Shown here in pieces: positions 1-13,300 of a stretch of DNA of 60,000 nt. Position numbers and translations under genes: made by a program. The notes under the pieces were generated by a model that was given only the letters and a program-made list of their open reading frames with translations, ran no database searches and was not told the DNA's origin. Numbering within the stretch: the stretch's first letter is position 1; the number at the start of each line of letters is the position of its first letter. Source of the DNA: Bolinopsis microptera (Eukaryota > Ctenophora > Tentaculata > Lobata > Bolinopsidae); NCBI RefSeq assembly GCF_026151205.1, contig NC_087079.1, forward strand, positions 6,794,169 through 6,854,168. The letters run 5' to 3'.

Positions 1-528
1 AAAACATCGAATTTTGCCTGCAAAAATCGAAATTTCGTATTTTTAACCCAATTTTTATTGGATCTGGCCCCTAACTCCATATAATAATGATGAAAAACAA
101 TGTTTATGGTTTTAGACATGTTTAGAGATTATTATTCTAGTTTATATGCGACCAATTCATCCATTAATTCTTATCCTATTGAATTTTATTCATAAATTTC
201 ATACCAATTTGGTGTATATGATTCAAAATATCTCAAAAACTAAAAATGATAGCCCCTTAATTCTTTTTTTGTTAGAAAATTCAGATTATTTCTGATCAGA
301 TCAGGCTAAACTTATCTGGAAAGCAAATATCACCCAAAATACTTTTTGCAGCCTCTGGGCACACTGTGCAGTATACACTATACATGTATTATATATGTTT
401 TCATGCAGTCCTCGCATGAAAAACATTTTCTCACCGAATCATATCGTTTTAACAGAAATAGCAAGAAAATATCATGGTAAGTAACCATGGTAACGAGTAA
501 CCATGGCCCCCTGCAATTAATTAATTAC
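1..528. other. AT-rich non-coding stretch, no gene seen
   Basis: No coding exon, RNA gene or clear mobile element was recognised. The stretch lies just 3' (in gene sense) of the PPP1R2-like exon, so it is probably intron of that minus-strand gene, whose remaining exons would lie off the left edge. Confidence 0.5.
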
Positions 529-647
529 CATTATAATACTCGTAGGGGGTCGGAGGTTCGTCTATCTTCATGTGACCATAGTCCTTATCGGCCGGGTGGA
601 GCGTCAATGTTATATTTTCTTCATCCCAAGTGACCGGTGGTGGTACT
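529..647 (-). CDS. PPP1R2: Internal exon of protein phosphatase 1 inhibitor-2-like gene
   Basis: On the minus strand this exon encodes a segment containing [26 protein letters not shown] and YYN. It closely follows the vertebrate inhibitor-2 core, in which a WDE motif precedes HPADKDYG and then the IDEP-TPY motif. Inhibitor-2 is an intrinsically disordered cytosolic and nuclear protein that binds the PP1 catalytic subunit; phosphorylation of the threonine in the DEPxTPY motif by GSK3 is known to relieve inhibition, and that threonine is present here. The exon is bounded by an acceptor (ttcctcag) and a donor (G/GTAATT). The N-terminal KGILK-type exon and the C-terminal KLHYNEG-type exon were not found; the latter would lie beyond the left edge. 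Family assignment is strong over this short stretch; whether the gene is intact cannot be judged. Confidence 0.8.
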
Positions 648-1627
648 CTGAGGAACATTTTAATAATTGTTTTATATTTATCTGACAGAGATTTATTGTT
701 AAAAGATTTGATTGCAAAAATATTTTTAATTTTCTTGCACCCTTCAATAGGTTCAATAATCAATAGGCAGGTTCCTTCGCGTTGAACAGTAAAAAGTAAA
801 AACCCGACGTAGCTTTGACACACCACCAACATACCAATAGTAATTAGGGTATGTAAATAAGAAAATATAAGACCCTTCCTTCCGGCACACTATCCTATGA
901 GTATTAGTCCGTTATCGATAGTTACATTAGCTGTGGGGAACATCATTGATGTGCGAGTCTGCGACTGAGATGTCTATATTTCTCAAACGCTATCGATTAA
1001 TGACAAAATGTTCCGTCTTCATGAACAATGAATATCTCAAATAGTGAATAATTTTGCCCTATTCGATCGCTGAAATATAATCTGTTAAATAAACGGCCGA
1101 TGTCACATCCGATCGAATCTAAGCGCGCGCGCGTTAGCGCGCTAGTTATCTGCGCCATATTGTATACTACTGAATCGTGTGTCGTTCGCGTTCCTGGAAC
1201 TTTATTTATGATTCGTTGCCAAACGGGCATGTCCCCGATAGGCGATATGTCCTTACAAGGTTAGATAACAAAATTTGAATAGATTTTGATTGACTGCTTA
1301 AGAGAGAGATATTAATTTGGAATAACTAACACAAAATACGGATCCATAAAAGGCTCAAAAGCTAGTGACTGTCACAATAAATAACCACAACAAATTAAGT
1401 ACATTACGTAAATGTACTGAGACCAGAGTCCAGATAGTTCATTATATAGCTCACTTAGACTGCATTAAATATACTGCTTGTTGTTCAGAAGGTGCAGGTT
1501 CTGGGAACTAATGAAGCTGGCGATATTATCATGGTATAAACTGGTACAGCTTTGGAATGATCCCCTTTTATATAGCTACAAATCATCGGCCCGACACAGT
1601 CTGTATAATTACTGCACTTAGTGCACT
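648..1627. other. Non-coding stretch upstream of the PPP1R2-like exon
   Basis: No convincing exon was found. It holds a short CpG-rich, partly palindromic run near 1121-1142 (alternating CG flanked by TTAGCGCGCTAG-type sequence). It could be intron of the PPP1R2-like gene. Confidence 0.4.
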
Positions 1628-2575
1628 AAGTGGTACCTTGGTTAGGGCACCTTGGTTAGGGTACCTTGGTTAGGGTACCTTGGTTAGGGTACCTTGGTTA
1701 GGGTACCTTGGTTATGGTACCTTGGTTAGGGTACCTTGGCCTGGTTAGGGTACCTTGGTTAGGGTACCTTGGTTAGGGTACCTTGGTTAGGGTACCTTGG
1801 TAAGGGTACCTTGGTTAGGGTACCTTGGTTAGGGTACCTTGGTTAGGGTACCTTGGTTAGGGTACCTTGGTTAGGGTACCTTGGTTAGGGTACCTTGGTT
1901 AGGGTACCTTGGTTAGGGTACCTTGGTTAGGGTACCTTGGTTAGGGTACCTTGGTTAGGGTAACTTGGTTAGGGTACCTTGGTTAGGGTACCTTGGTTAG
2001 GGTACCTTGGTTAGGGTACCTTGGTTAGGGTACCTTGGTTAGGGTACCTTGGTTAGGGTACCTTGGTTATGGTACCTTGGTTAGGGTACCTTGGCCTGGT
2101 TAGGGTACCTTGGTTAGGGTACCTTGGTTAGGGTACCTTGGTTAGGGTACCTTGGCCTTGGTTAGGGTACCTTGGTTAGGGTACCTTGGTTAGGGTACCT
2201 GGCCTTGGTTAGGGTACCTTGGTTAGGGTACCTTGGTTAGGGTACCTTGGTTAGGGTAACTTGGTTAGGGTACCTTGGTTAGGGTACCTTGGTTAGGGTA
2301 CCTTGGTTAGGGTACCTTGGCCTGGTTAGGGTACCTTGGTTACGGTACCTTGGTTACGGTACCTTGGTTACGGTACCTTGGTTACGGTACCTTGGTTACG
2401 GTACCTTGGTTACGGTACCTTGGTTACGGTACCTTGGTTACGGTACCTTGGTTACGGTACCTTGGTTACGGTACCTTGGTTACGGTACCTTGGTTACGGT
2501 ACCTTGGTTACGGTACCTTGGTTACGGTACCTTGAATACGGTACATTGAATACGGTACATTGGTTAAGGTTACAG
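1628..2575. repeat. 14-bp minisatellite carrying TTAGGG and KpnI sites
   Basis: About 65 copies of the 14-bp unit TTAGGGTACCTTGG stand head to tail. Each unit contains the metazoan telomere hexamer TTAGGG and the palindrome AAGGTACCTT (a KpnI site). A few units carry short insertions (CCTGG or CCTTGG) or substitutions. From about 2336 to 2530 the array changes cleanly to TTACGGTACCTTGG, so the two halves have been homogenised separately. The last units drift (TTGAATACGGTACA). Open reading frames over the array come only from the periodicity. On the minus strand each unit reads CTAAC followed by AAG/GTACC. Confidence 0.95.
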
Positions 2576-4215
2576 AATAGGAGAGAAGCGATCCCTCCTG
2601 GTTAAACAGACCTTTGTAACTAAATTAGTGCCATCAAATTTATAATTACCTCGCTGAGGCTTAGAACGAGACGAATCAAATACAGACCTTTAACATTGAA
2701 CAAATAAAAAATAACTTACTTAGGTTGAGTTTCTATCTCCACTACAGATCGCAGTATTCCCTTTGGTGTGTCGCCCATTTATATCTTGTCTCCCTAACAC
2801 ATTTGCTAGATTGAGAGTGAAGGTATAATGAGAAACATCTTTAAATGAGTAAGATAATATTAAATACATATTCTGCCACGATGACGACGATCTATAATTG
2901 CTTAAAACAGTGACAATTTCTCGGGAAGTCACTTCAAGTAACGCTGCGAATGAAGAATATTCGGAAGATATTTAACTTTAGTGTCAAATAACGTCAAAGG
3001 TTGAACTCATTTGTGCGTTTAAATGTCTACGATAATGCTTCATTGGGTAAAACAGAAATCACAATATCATATATATGGCACCCTATAAGGTCTTCACTCT
3101 TCATTTGGCGAGAAGCATTTACCGAGGATTATTTGTTCAATACAATGAAATATAATTATTTATTAGTAGAGGTACTTTTATGCGTGATAATTACAAATTG
3201 TGGTTACAGCCGAATATGACAGATTAAAGATGTTAATGAATTAAATGCAATCAATATCTAAATCTATTTATAATAATAATATATATATTTTTATTAATTG
3301 TATTAAAACTTAATAACTTTTGTACGTCTATTTTACTTATCCTACGTAATGTGGCACAGTTAGTGATAACTTTTCTGAAGTCTATTTTGTTAAATTAACT
3401 ACGACTCTCGAGTGAAACTATAAAAATGTTCTTTTTCACAAGCACAGGTAAAAAAACCTTTGAAAACATGCAATATAAATATTTTAAATACCTTCAAAAA
3501 AGCTATCTGATAAAAAATCTTAAAATTAACTAGCAAATATTTACGATGACACCAAACTGGATGATTAATATTTAAGGCATACCTTTGATTTAAAACGGGG
3601 TAGTAATCGTCAAAAAATAAAGTATAATTTATTAAGCAACCAAAACTAAAGGATGTAATAAAACAACTTCTCAAAAAAGCACATCTACAATAACTTAACT
3701 AAATTGAGTAAATAACGATAATAAATCACCTAAGAAAAAACACTACAAACGTCCTTAAACTTCCTTAAATGTCATGCGAAGCTCTCGACAAAGTTCTTTG
3801 ACAACTATAATATTAAAAATATGAAAATGCGGTCTTTAGATACCAAGTCAGTTAAACATGATCATTAAAGGATATATAAGCTATTTTTAACCCAAACAAA
3901 AGACGACAGTAAGTGAGTAAGTGACCATATAGGGAGCGTTTCCCCTAGTCTTCTACAGCCTTTCAAGTTCCAATCTCAAATATTTGGACAATAACTTGGT
4001 TTCGGTTTGGTTTCTGCCATTAAAACTATATAAGGAAATTAAGCCGAAGTTGTAACATGCCCGTATTGCGTAGTTATTCATTTAAAGATCCTACTCTAAA
4101 ATCCTGTTACATGCGGTAAAGCATGCGTAATGCCAGCTAGCTGCGAAGTTCAGCTATGAAGTTCAGTGGTTAAGTTCAACTGTGAAGTTAGGCGATATCC
4201 CGTCAAATCAACAAG
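2576..4215. other. Non-coding stretch downstream of BCKDHA
   Basis: AT-rich sequence between the minisatellite and the BCKDHA stop codon. No exon, RNA gene or recognisable transposon was seen. The part next to 4215 is presumably BCKDHA 3' UTR; I could not pick one polyadenylation signal with confidence. Confidence 0.4.
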
Positions 4216-4338
4216 TTATTTCATATCCTCGAAACTCTCTAGCGGGTAGTTTTCTCCGTACTTAGCGCAGTGTTCGATAAACTCATCTTTCTGCTCCTGA
4301 AGCTGAGTTGGAAGCTCGTCCCAGACCTCGTCAAATAT
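4216..4338 (-). CDS. BCKDHA: BCKDHA coding exon 8 (C-terminus)
   Basis: Residues 387-426 and stop [23 protein letters not shown] then [19 protein letters not shown], matching the mammalian FSDVYQEMPAQL...YGEHYPLDHF end. Acceptor ACCGCAG, phase 0. It lies 12.1 kb from exon 7; phase and homology join the two without a gap. Confidence 0.94.
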   Translation of the reverse strand: MFDEVWDELPTQLQEQKDEFIEHCAKYGENYPLESFEDMK

Positions 4339-7300
4339 CTGCGGTACAATTAATTAAATAACCGACTACGCGACTATCATATTGATTAGCTAATTGACTA
4401 TTATAAGGCCTATCATGTCACGGTTATTAGTCAAATATTCGATTGGTAGATTCGTAATGCGTAGATATTAGATAAAAGAGAATGGCTGAAATATTCCCCA
4501 TTTTTACAGCTAATTATTTTTACAGCTAATAGCCAACGTTTACGTGGTATTTGAACATGTTTATCTAGAGATTAGAGATTAGAGATATAATCGTTTATCA
4601 CACCTAGGATTCTGTAGGCAAGTTTATAATTTATGTAACATAACATGTAACACATTTCTTATCTATTTGTGAGCGAGCACTTATAAATATCAATAACAAT
4701 CTCGCCATCTAATTAGATGAATTATATAAATATAGAATATCTGATTATAACACTTTTTTGCGATGTCTCACTACAATGTAATTGTCTTGTTGGAATTGCT
4801 GGCCCTGTGGTTGCCAGGTGGTGTATAGTAAAGGTCTACACAGAATTTCAAACAACAGGGCTTATCTGTTCGAATCCGACTGAGAGCAACTTACCGCAAA
4901 TTACCAGAGATATACATCTGGAGATGCATACCCTTGGTAGCTCAGTTGGCAGAGCGGAGGACTGTAATGGTTTCAACCCTAGTAATCCTTAGGTCACCAG
5001 TTCAAATCTGGTTCGAGGGAACTTTTTAAGTTTTTATATGCAGTGTATTTTTGCTAAAATTTGAATGCAAGATAATGGTGATAAATTTTACTGTGAACAA
5101 TCTGTCATGATACTGCCACCATAATCACGAAGATGTCATCATTTAAAGGGAATATTAGGGTTCTACCGTTCTTCTGAAAAGTGAAACGTCAGGCCCCCCC
5201 CCCCCCCCCCCCCCCCCAAAACGTCATCTTCAATCTTTCCAGTATAACTAAATAAATTCTCTTCCTGAAGCCTCTCTATTTCTAACACCCCATTAAATTC
5301 ATTTGGAGCATTTGCCACTCCAAATGATCAGACGAGATGATGACGAGATGTGTCAAAAATGTGGGTGATATTCTTCAACCCATATATTTCAAGATGATGA
5401 TTCCATTGGACCCAAGATCTGTTTTATTCTCTTATTCATTGATTTGCGATAACGATATAATTTGCATTAATATTGTTTTTAACTCAGCAAAACAATTATA
5501 TGTTTCTAGAATTATAAAATAATACATAACACCTTTATCTGTTAACATTTGTATTCTGTTAATGAAAACCCCACATTTTTGTTTTCAATTCAATTCAATT
5601 TAATATCAAACATTAATTCATACTGCAATAAATAACCCTAGTTAAATCAATAACCTATAATATTAATAAATAGCCTTCTGTGAAAAAATAACCATGTAAT
5701 TAGAAAACACGAGAACCTGGAGTGTTTAAAGAATTAAAGAAGTAAATGTTACATTTTTTGTTTGGTTATCAAAGAATCCGATTCACTCAAATTAGTCTGA
5801 ATACTAAAGATAAATAGAATGATAGCGAGTGGTTGACTCGGCTGAGTTGACTAAAATGTTAATTGTTAAATAACACGATACAGCTGATTGATTTATCAAT
5901 TAAAAAGAACACATTTAAAAAAATTATTCAATCAGTATCTCTAAACATTTTCAAGCAGCTTTGTGTAGTACTACAAAGCTTAAAGTCGAAAGTTAAGCTA
6001 AAGTCCGAAACTTTACAAACAAAACCGGACCTGGCTATCAGAAAATGCTGAAATACTATCTCGAAAAATAGTGAAATTCGTAAAATATTTTATTCTCAAA
6101 TAAGGTCATGCTCATCAGTTTCCTAAGAAGTTTGTTATATAATTAAAAAACAGTTTCCCACAAATACCGTTATCTTCTTCCGCTGCTACTGCTGCTTCCA
6201 CTGCCGCTACCATTCTTACCCCCGCCTGGATTCTTCTTCTTCTCCATCTGGATTACACATTCCAATAAACTGTTAACAGAAGCATGAGCTCCCATCTTTC
6301 TGATGGCCTCCTGAGCAAGCTGTCTGTAGTTAGCGTAGCCTAGCCTCTGCACGTACTGTTCGAACCTGTCTGCTTTGTGACGCCTGAAAACATACACGTT
6401 GTTCTTGAGTTCTGAGTATTTTTACATTGCTGAAATATAAGGTTAATCCTTATTTACGATAATTTTTAATATAGTAAATAATAATAAACTAATCCCAGTA
6501 TCACATAGGAAGTAGTAAGAGAGTCTAAAAACATATTACGTTGTCACATATAAAAACTCAATTATTACAGATTATTATTATTATGCGAAATATTTTAAAC
6601 CTACTGTATTCCAGATTTAAATGCAGTTCCATAAACGCTGCAACTATATAAACAGCCTTAATATATTATTATAGAATTTGAAAAATATTTGAAAAATATT
6701 TGAAAAAAGTTTAAAAACTTACTCTGACTGACATTTTTTATCGTGCTCCTTTTTCTCAGCGTCAGTCCGGAATTGCTTCCTACAGAATCGGCACTCCTGT
6801 ACCATAGTAGTGTAAAATAGCACGTGCAAATCACAAATGCGCGTCCACGTTCGGTAGGCTCCTGTGTGTACCTTGTTGTGTCCTGAACTTGCGATGCGGC
6901 GAATACCGGGAAAAATGTATATATATAAATATACCGGGGAAAATGAGTCCGAGCAAAGATAATACCGAGAAAAATGATTCCTAAATTTAGAGCTCTCAAT
7001 GGAGTGATTGACCAGGAAATGAAAATTAAGACTGCTGACCCAATTATTTATAACCGAGCTTATCAGGGCAAGCAATTAAGGTTAAAGGGCTGGCGAGTTC
7101 GTTAGATCTTGTGCGAATTGGACGGTTATTGGAACTGTGCTAGAACTCAATCATTCATGGAGAATGATTTTAAGAGGGTTAGCGGGAGAAAATTTCGAGA
7201 TGTAAATGTTTTGAAAGTTTATCGTGTTTGAAAAATAACACTGAAAATTGTACAGAATATTGATTTTTTATATTTTTGATGAATCTAATTTTGATCAACC

Positions 7301-10300
7301 CTGACACTATGTAGACAGTGTCTAGTATTAAAATTCATAATTGAACCCATAGTTATAGAATTAAAATTTTAATGGGATAAGATTTTAATAGGATCTCTAA
7401 GATTAGCTGTGAGTTTCCCATAATAGGATAATCTACAAATCATCTGCCGGTCATTGCATTGGTACGTTTGACGTTATAATCATAATTTTCAATTAGTATT
7501 AATGAGAGAGGGCTATTGGGGGGAAGTCAATACAACTTTAACACGGTACCATGGTAACTACGTTAAAAGCATTAAGGCATCTTTTGGCTTGTCTTTGAGC
7601 CCGTCAATGGATGCTTAATATAGGGCATTCTTCTGCCTAGATTAATTAGATTTTTAATTTATTAATATGAACAATTCTGGTAGAACAATTATTTTCAAGT
7701 ATTCTACAGAACTCGTTTGAGTCGTGATTCCAAGAGAAGACTTTTCCTCGAATAATTGGCAATAAGTGGTAATGCTGGAGTGTCTTACGTTTCTTGGAAA
7801 GGGGCCCCTGACCCTTTCGAAGAAAAGTAAGACCCTCAAGTGAGACCCTTACTTTAGTCTTTACCCCTAGATCACCGTAAGATAAGCATTTGAGCCATTA
7901 ATTTATGCACATTTCGTAGTAGAGGGCTCAAAATTTGTGGGGCCTCCCCAAGGTTTTTATACGACCAAAAAATCAGACTAAAAAATTTACCGTCCTGGCC
8001 ACGCCCATTTGTGAAATAAAATTTCACAAATGGGTGGCTAAAATTAACCGCAATGGCCACATTTATATGCAACAAGAATGACTGATTTAAAAATTTTGGA
8101 ATTATTGGCCAAATACTGATTTTTGACAACGCAGTCACGCTGACCCACATCCAGAAAGTTAAAAATTTCCTCGAAGATACAAATTTTCTGCTTTTTGTGG
8201 CCCGCTCGCTTCGCTCGCGAATTTTCCACTTTCGCAATGTCGGCAAGTAAAGCAGGACAATTCTTAAGCATTTGGAGCTAGGCCCCAGAAAATGTTTTGC
8301 GTTTTTGCTTGGCCACATTAAAATCTACAATAAAGCCCTTCAAAATAGTGTGTTACAAAATGGCTTTCTCCTACAACCCAGTTACAAAATGACCCACAAG
8401 TAAAACATGGCCAGCTTGCACCATCTGTCTTAGTTATCACAAATTATTATATGTGCCTTGCAGAGTTGAGGCAACCATACCTGAGAAATGTAGAGTGCAT
8501 ACAACTTAAACTTTCGCACAGACAGAAATTGAAGATATGTTTGCCGCAGCCAAAATTCTTGATGATTTTGCCCACACAGAAGGCCTAGAAGCAATTTGGC
8601 AATAGAGATCATTTTCAAACACAGTTTCAAAAACGATTCAAAGAACTGTTAGTTTTTTCCTATTTCATCAAGGACAAAAGAAAATCGCGATTATTTAGGC
8701 CAAAAATCGCGGCGCCGCGACAATTCAAATTAGGCAAAATCGCGGCGAAAGATAATGTATTTGCAGGGCTTTTAGATGTCAGAAATTCGTTAACTAGCTT
8801 GATAGTATAGTTTAAGATTAGGGAGCGACAGGCTCGTCAGACAAAACAATAGCATCTATTATATTAATAATCTTTAGTGTGTTAGCCAAGGAATAGTGCT
8901 AAGATCTAAACAGACTCTTCTTCATGATGCCTACGATCGATACATTGTTAAGTTACTTTTGCATTTCAACTCCGATAGTGAAGTCCCGGACGTAGGCCTT
9001 GGTTACACTAGTATAACATAATCTCGAATATGTTATCGCTATCAAACAGCATACTGGAAGCTATATTGGTCAATTATGTGTTGTACAATTTGTATAGCAA
9101 CTTAGACAAATAAACACCAGCGATTCAAGCTGTAACTTACTCGTTGTTACACGAATTATGAATTAGGGATACACTGGTTCATAGGATTAGATAATTAATG
9201 ACAATTGCTAGTTGGTTTGTGTGTAGATAGAAGGTCTGTGCGGCTTCTAGTGATAATAGAAAATCAATAATAATAATAACAAATAATTTATATCCCGCTC
9301 ATATTAGCAACTAGTAACCAAGAATGGCACTAGCTACTTATGTCAGAGCGGCTCTCCTAACAAAGAGAAAACTATAATAATTTAGAAATCTCCAACAAAA
9401 AATTCTCATTATTATATTATAATTATTACGTACAAATTATTGTAAAAGTTATGTTTATATAGAAACAAGGAGAGTAACTTACATATCGAGGCACTCTCCT
9501 TATACCTAGCTATCGAGAATGACTCGGACCGAAAATTTTCTAAATCGAAATTATTTTCAAAGTTTTTCTGGAAACTACTTTTGTTCATGTTTCATGCTAC
9601 CCTGATCATTATGAGCAGAAAATACTTTTTCGGTCCGTACCTACATTAGGAAGGCTGTGGATGTGATTAGTTCCATATAATTATAAAGAACGTGATATTT
9701 GGCCCTCAGATTTAAAGGAGAATGCGCAAATTTGGTCCTCAGAAATTCTGCACGTGCCGCGATTTCCTTTTGACCTTGTCTTTCATTTGTCAACAATTTT
9801 GGATTGTTTTTAGAAAATTCCCTCTTTACCCCAGAAAATTCATGGTAAAATGTTTCAAAATTCAGATCGTAGACTTTATAAAGTCTACGATCTGAATTTT
9901 GAAACATTTTACCATGAATTTTCTCTATAAATAAATTTCCTCTTAGGCACCAAAAATTTTCTCCGAAATCGAAAATTTCCTTGCAGATTATCTGCTAGTC
10001 TGCTATGGTTTCTGGCAGTGGGGTCACGCAATTTGGCCCAATTTCGTCATTTTGATAGAAACATGTTAGAGACTTCTTGTAAACTAGCCTAAGAGCCGGG
10101 GATAAGTGGTTAAGCCTTACCGAAGCTCAATTAAAAGCAGGGACCGATCAGAATATCAGTTTGTAAATTCCTACTCTTTTCAAAAAATTATCCGGATAAT
10201 TTCAACAGAGAAGGCAGAAGCTGGAATGTCATCTTATTGTAATAATAAGTTCTAACCATGAATCTAAATTGCGATGACTGATGTCTCTCGATCAGTGACA

Positions 10301-13300
10301 ATTTTATTTATCATGTGAACAATTACGTGAACGGAAAATTCATTAAAGCAAATAAAACAAGCGAATAGAAAACGAATAGAACGGACCAATCACTATTAAC
10401 AACATTTACACTGATAATCAATTATGATCAGCTGAACAGGGTAGTTTGTAAAAGGACGAATTCTCAGAATTAGCAACTTTCCAGCAATTGGACCACGAAA
10501 GCTTTTGTTAACTGAAGTATCAGTATATATGTGTATAACTGAATAACTTGATGTGGTATGCCCCGCCCCGTCTAGTATTTCACTCCCGTCAATGGATGCA
10601 TATTATTTCTAAATAGACGGTTCACAAAAAATAAGCATTTTTGACATATTACGTTGCTTCATAAATTGTAAAGGCGGTTCTCCCATTCTGAATTTTTGGT
10701 CTTGAAAAAATTGTTCAGCCCTCTACTCTTCTACTATGATGCAGGTAAACACATCTCCTTCATACCTGACCAGACTACAATCGTGCTTACCAAGAATTAG
10801 AGCGGTGCTTTTGTTGTTCATTTTGTATAGCTATCTTTCCGTTGTTTTGTGGCATTTGTGAGGTCAATAATTTCTCAGAAGTGAAGATGTGTCCACAGCA
10901 GAGGAAGACTGGAGGTTCACAGTGTTTTCATCAACCTCAGCTAGAAACATAAACTGGCTTAAATTTCGGTCATGTAGGCATCACGCTATCAAAGCAAGTG
11001 TTCAACTACAAAGAAAGACTTGAACAAATGGTTGTAGACGATCGTGACTGCTTTGCTAGACACGCTTTCGAAGAGCAGGCGACCCTAAACCTGAGCTGGT
11101 TCTCCACTCTCGAGCAGATGCAAGAAACCATCGAGGCATCAGAGAGAAACCAAGGATTAAGACCAAGCCAGATTAGAAAGAGTTTGCAAAAGTGGTTTAT
11201 AAACTCATGGGAAACAGAAAGGACATCTAACAGAAAACTATCATTCTACAACTTAGTGAAGAGAAAGTTTGCTCAAGAGATGTACCTAGCCCTTGATCTT
11301 AAACCTAACTGCTCAAAGAAAATCGCGCAATTCAGAAGCAGCTCCCACCGCTTTAACGTTGAAACTGGTCGCTACGGCAAAAAGCGGTTTAACATAAAAC
11401 ATCGGGCCTGCAGACATTGCTGCTCAAGCGACGATGACTTGTTAGATCTTCTCTATGAGCTACCAGGGGCATATCCAGTGATAGAAGATGAGCAACACAT
11501 CCTCTACGAATGCCCCCTATACGAAGACCTACACAAAAACCTGCATCAACGAACGAGGGACCTGTTAGTAATGAGAGAAGAACCGGGAGAAATCTTCGAC
11601 GACTCAACATCAATTAGAGACATTGGACGTTTTTAAATAAGGTCGATGAACGGAGGTTCCCGAAGAAAAATACTGAATGAATGTCGTGTTTTGTATTTGA
11701 TAAGTGAGTGGACATTGTATATGATACTTTCTTTGTCATTGTTGAGTGCTCTTGGCTGAGATTTTTCTGCATACGTCTGTGCCATCTGTGCTAATTCTTT
11801 TGCATGGCTATCTACTTTTACCACCTTGTTTGGTTATTCTTTACATAGGAGTAGTTTTGAAAATTAAACCTTCTATTCCTGTAAATTTGGTCGGACACGG
11901 CATCTGCCGTTTGACCCAATTTTGTTTAATTCCTGTTTAATTCCTGTTTAATTCCTGTGGTGGTGTCACGTGGTTCTAAGCTGTACGTGACAAGACGAGA
12001 ATACCTGTTTTCATGACAGCTGCTTTCTTTTCTTTGCAGGACAGATAGTACAAACTAAAAATGTGATCACTTAACAGCTGACACCTTTCCCACAGATATT
12101 CGAACAATTTCCAAGGCCAAGGTTTTATAAACAGTTTTGGAAAGATAGGCGGCAGGAAAGTGTCTTTATGAAGGCTCTAGAAATATTACGGTATCGATAC
12201 GGTAATATTTTGCTTTAAAAGCTTTTAAGATTTATTAAATTTATTATTCGCTAACAATTTGCATACTGGTAATAACTTACATTAGTAACTTAAGTAAGTG
12301 TACGTGAAGTTCGGCATAAAAAGCATAAAGCTAATTTTTTAATGGGTTTTTGTAGTTATACAGTTACTGTATATTAGGCAAATTATAGATTTCTTCAAAA
12401 ATATTTATTTATGATGACGTACTGATGAAGTTTGCGTTATTATTACTTGATTGGATTTGGGCTCTCATCGATCTTAGTGTCAGTGATGGGTGACAGCTTT
12501 CTAAAACCTGACATCACGTGATATCACGTGAGGTCCCAGACGTCAAGAAGGAAGTGACAGAAATTGGCGGGAAACAAAACCATCTCTCACCCCAGGGATG
12601 GCAAAACACTCCTTATACGGGCATCACGTGACTCCGAACCAAAGAGACCCTTACGTGTGGTATGCCTGGGACCACGGCGTTTCAGGAATGATCTTCTAAT
12701 ATGGATCGGGAAAATAAATTGTTCTTAAAATCACGGCGAGACTTATTTAATGGAAGATATTTAAACGCAGAATAAAATTAAAGCATCTGGCAATTAAAGG
12801 TCGATTTAATCCTTTCACCTTTTTAATTTTTAGTCATCTTACTTTCAATTCAAACTTTCTGGTTAAACAAAAAAGATATAAGAAAAAGAAAGATAAGAAT
12901 TTCGGATACTACAAAGAATCAGAAATTACAAGCACAATTAATTTGTATCAAATCAATCAGCGAAATAAAGCTACGTAACTAGGTGCATTACTTCCCGGTA
13001 TGAAATATTCCCAACTCCCAGCTTGAGCAACAAAAGTAAACGGCAACGTTTTAAGCTGACTGACTGAGTCATTCCAGAAATATTTCCAGATAGTATTTAA
13101 TTTATAAAGGCTGCATGAAGCGAACACGAATTACTAATAATGAAACATTGTATTTCAGAAAACCGTACTTCAACATTGATCCAACAATTTGACGTAAAAC
13201 ATTAATAGAAATATTAGAAATTATCGTACTTCAAACTTAAGAAAGTGTTAATAACAAAACTCAAATTCCATCAGTTATACGACGTGCAAGTACGTGATGA

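Noticed and set aside
2289-2605. Open frames with repeated WLRYLGYGTL peptides
   Set aside because: All three frames are open only because a 14-bp repeat without stops is periodic; no start context or homology.
4717-4992. 91-aa plus-strand frame
   Set aside because: It overlaps the tRNA-Tyr gene and has no coding motif.
6100-6125. Hammerhead ribozyme (CTGATGAG with GAAAC nearby)
   Set aside because: Core elements are in the wrong order on the minus strand and no stems form; other CTGATGA hits lacked the GAAA box.
7872-8318. 148-aa minus-strand frame
   Set aside because: No recognisable motif, biased composition typical of dispersed repeat, no splice context.
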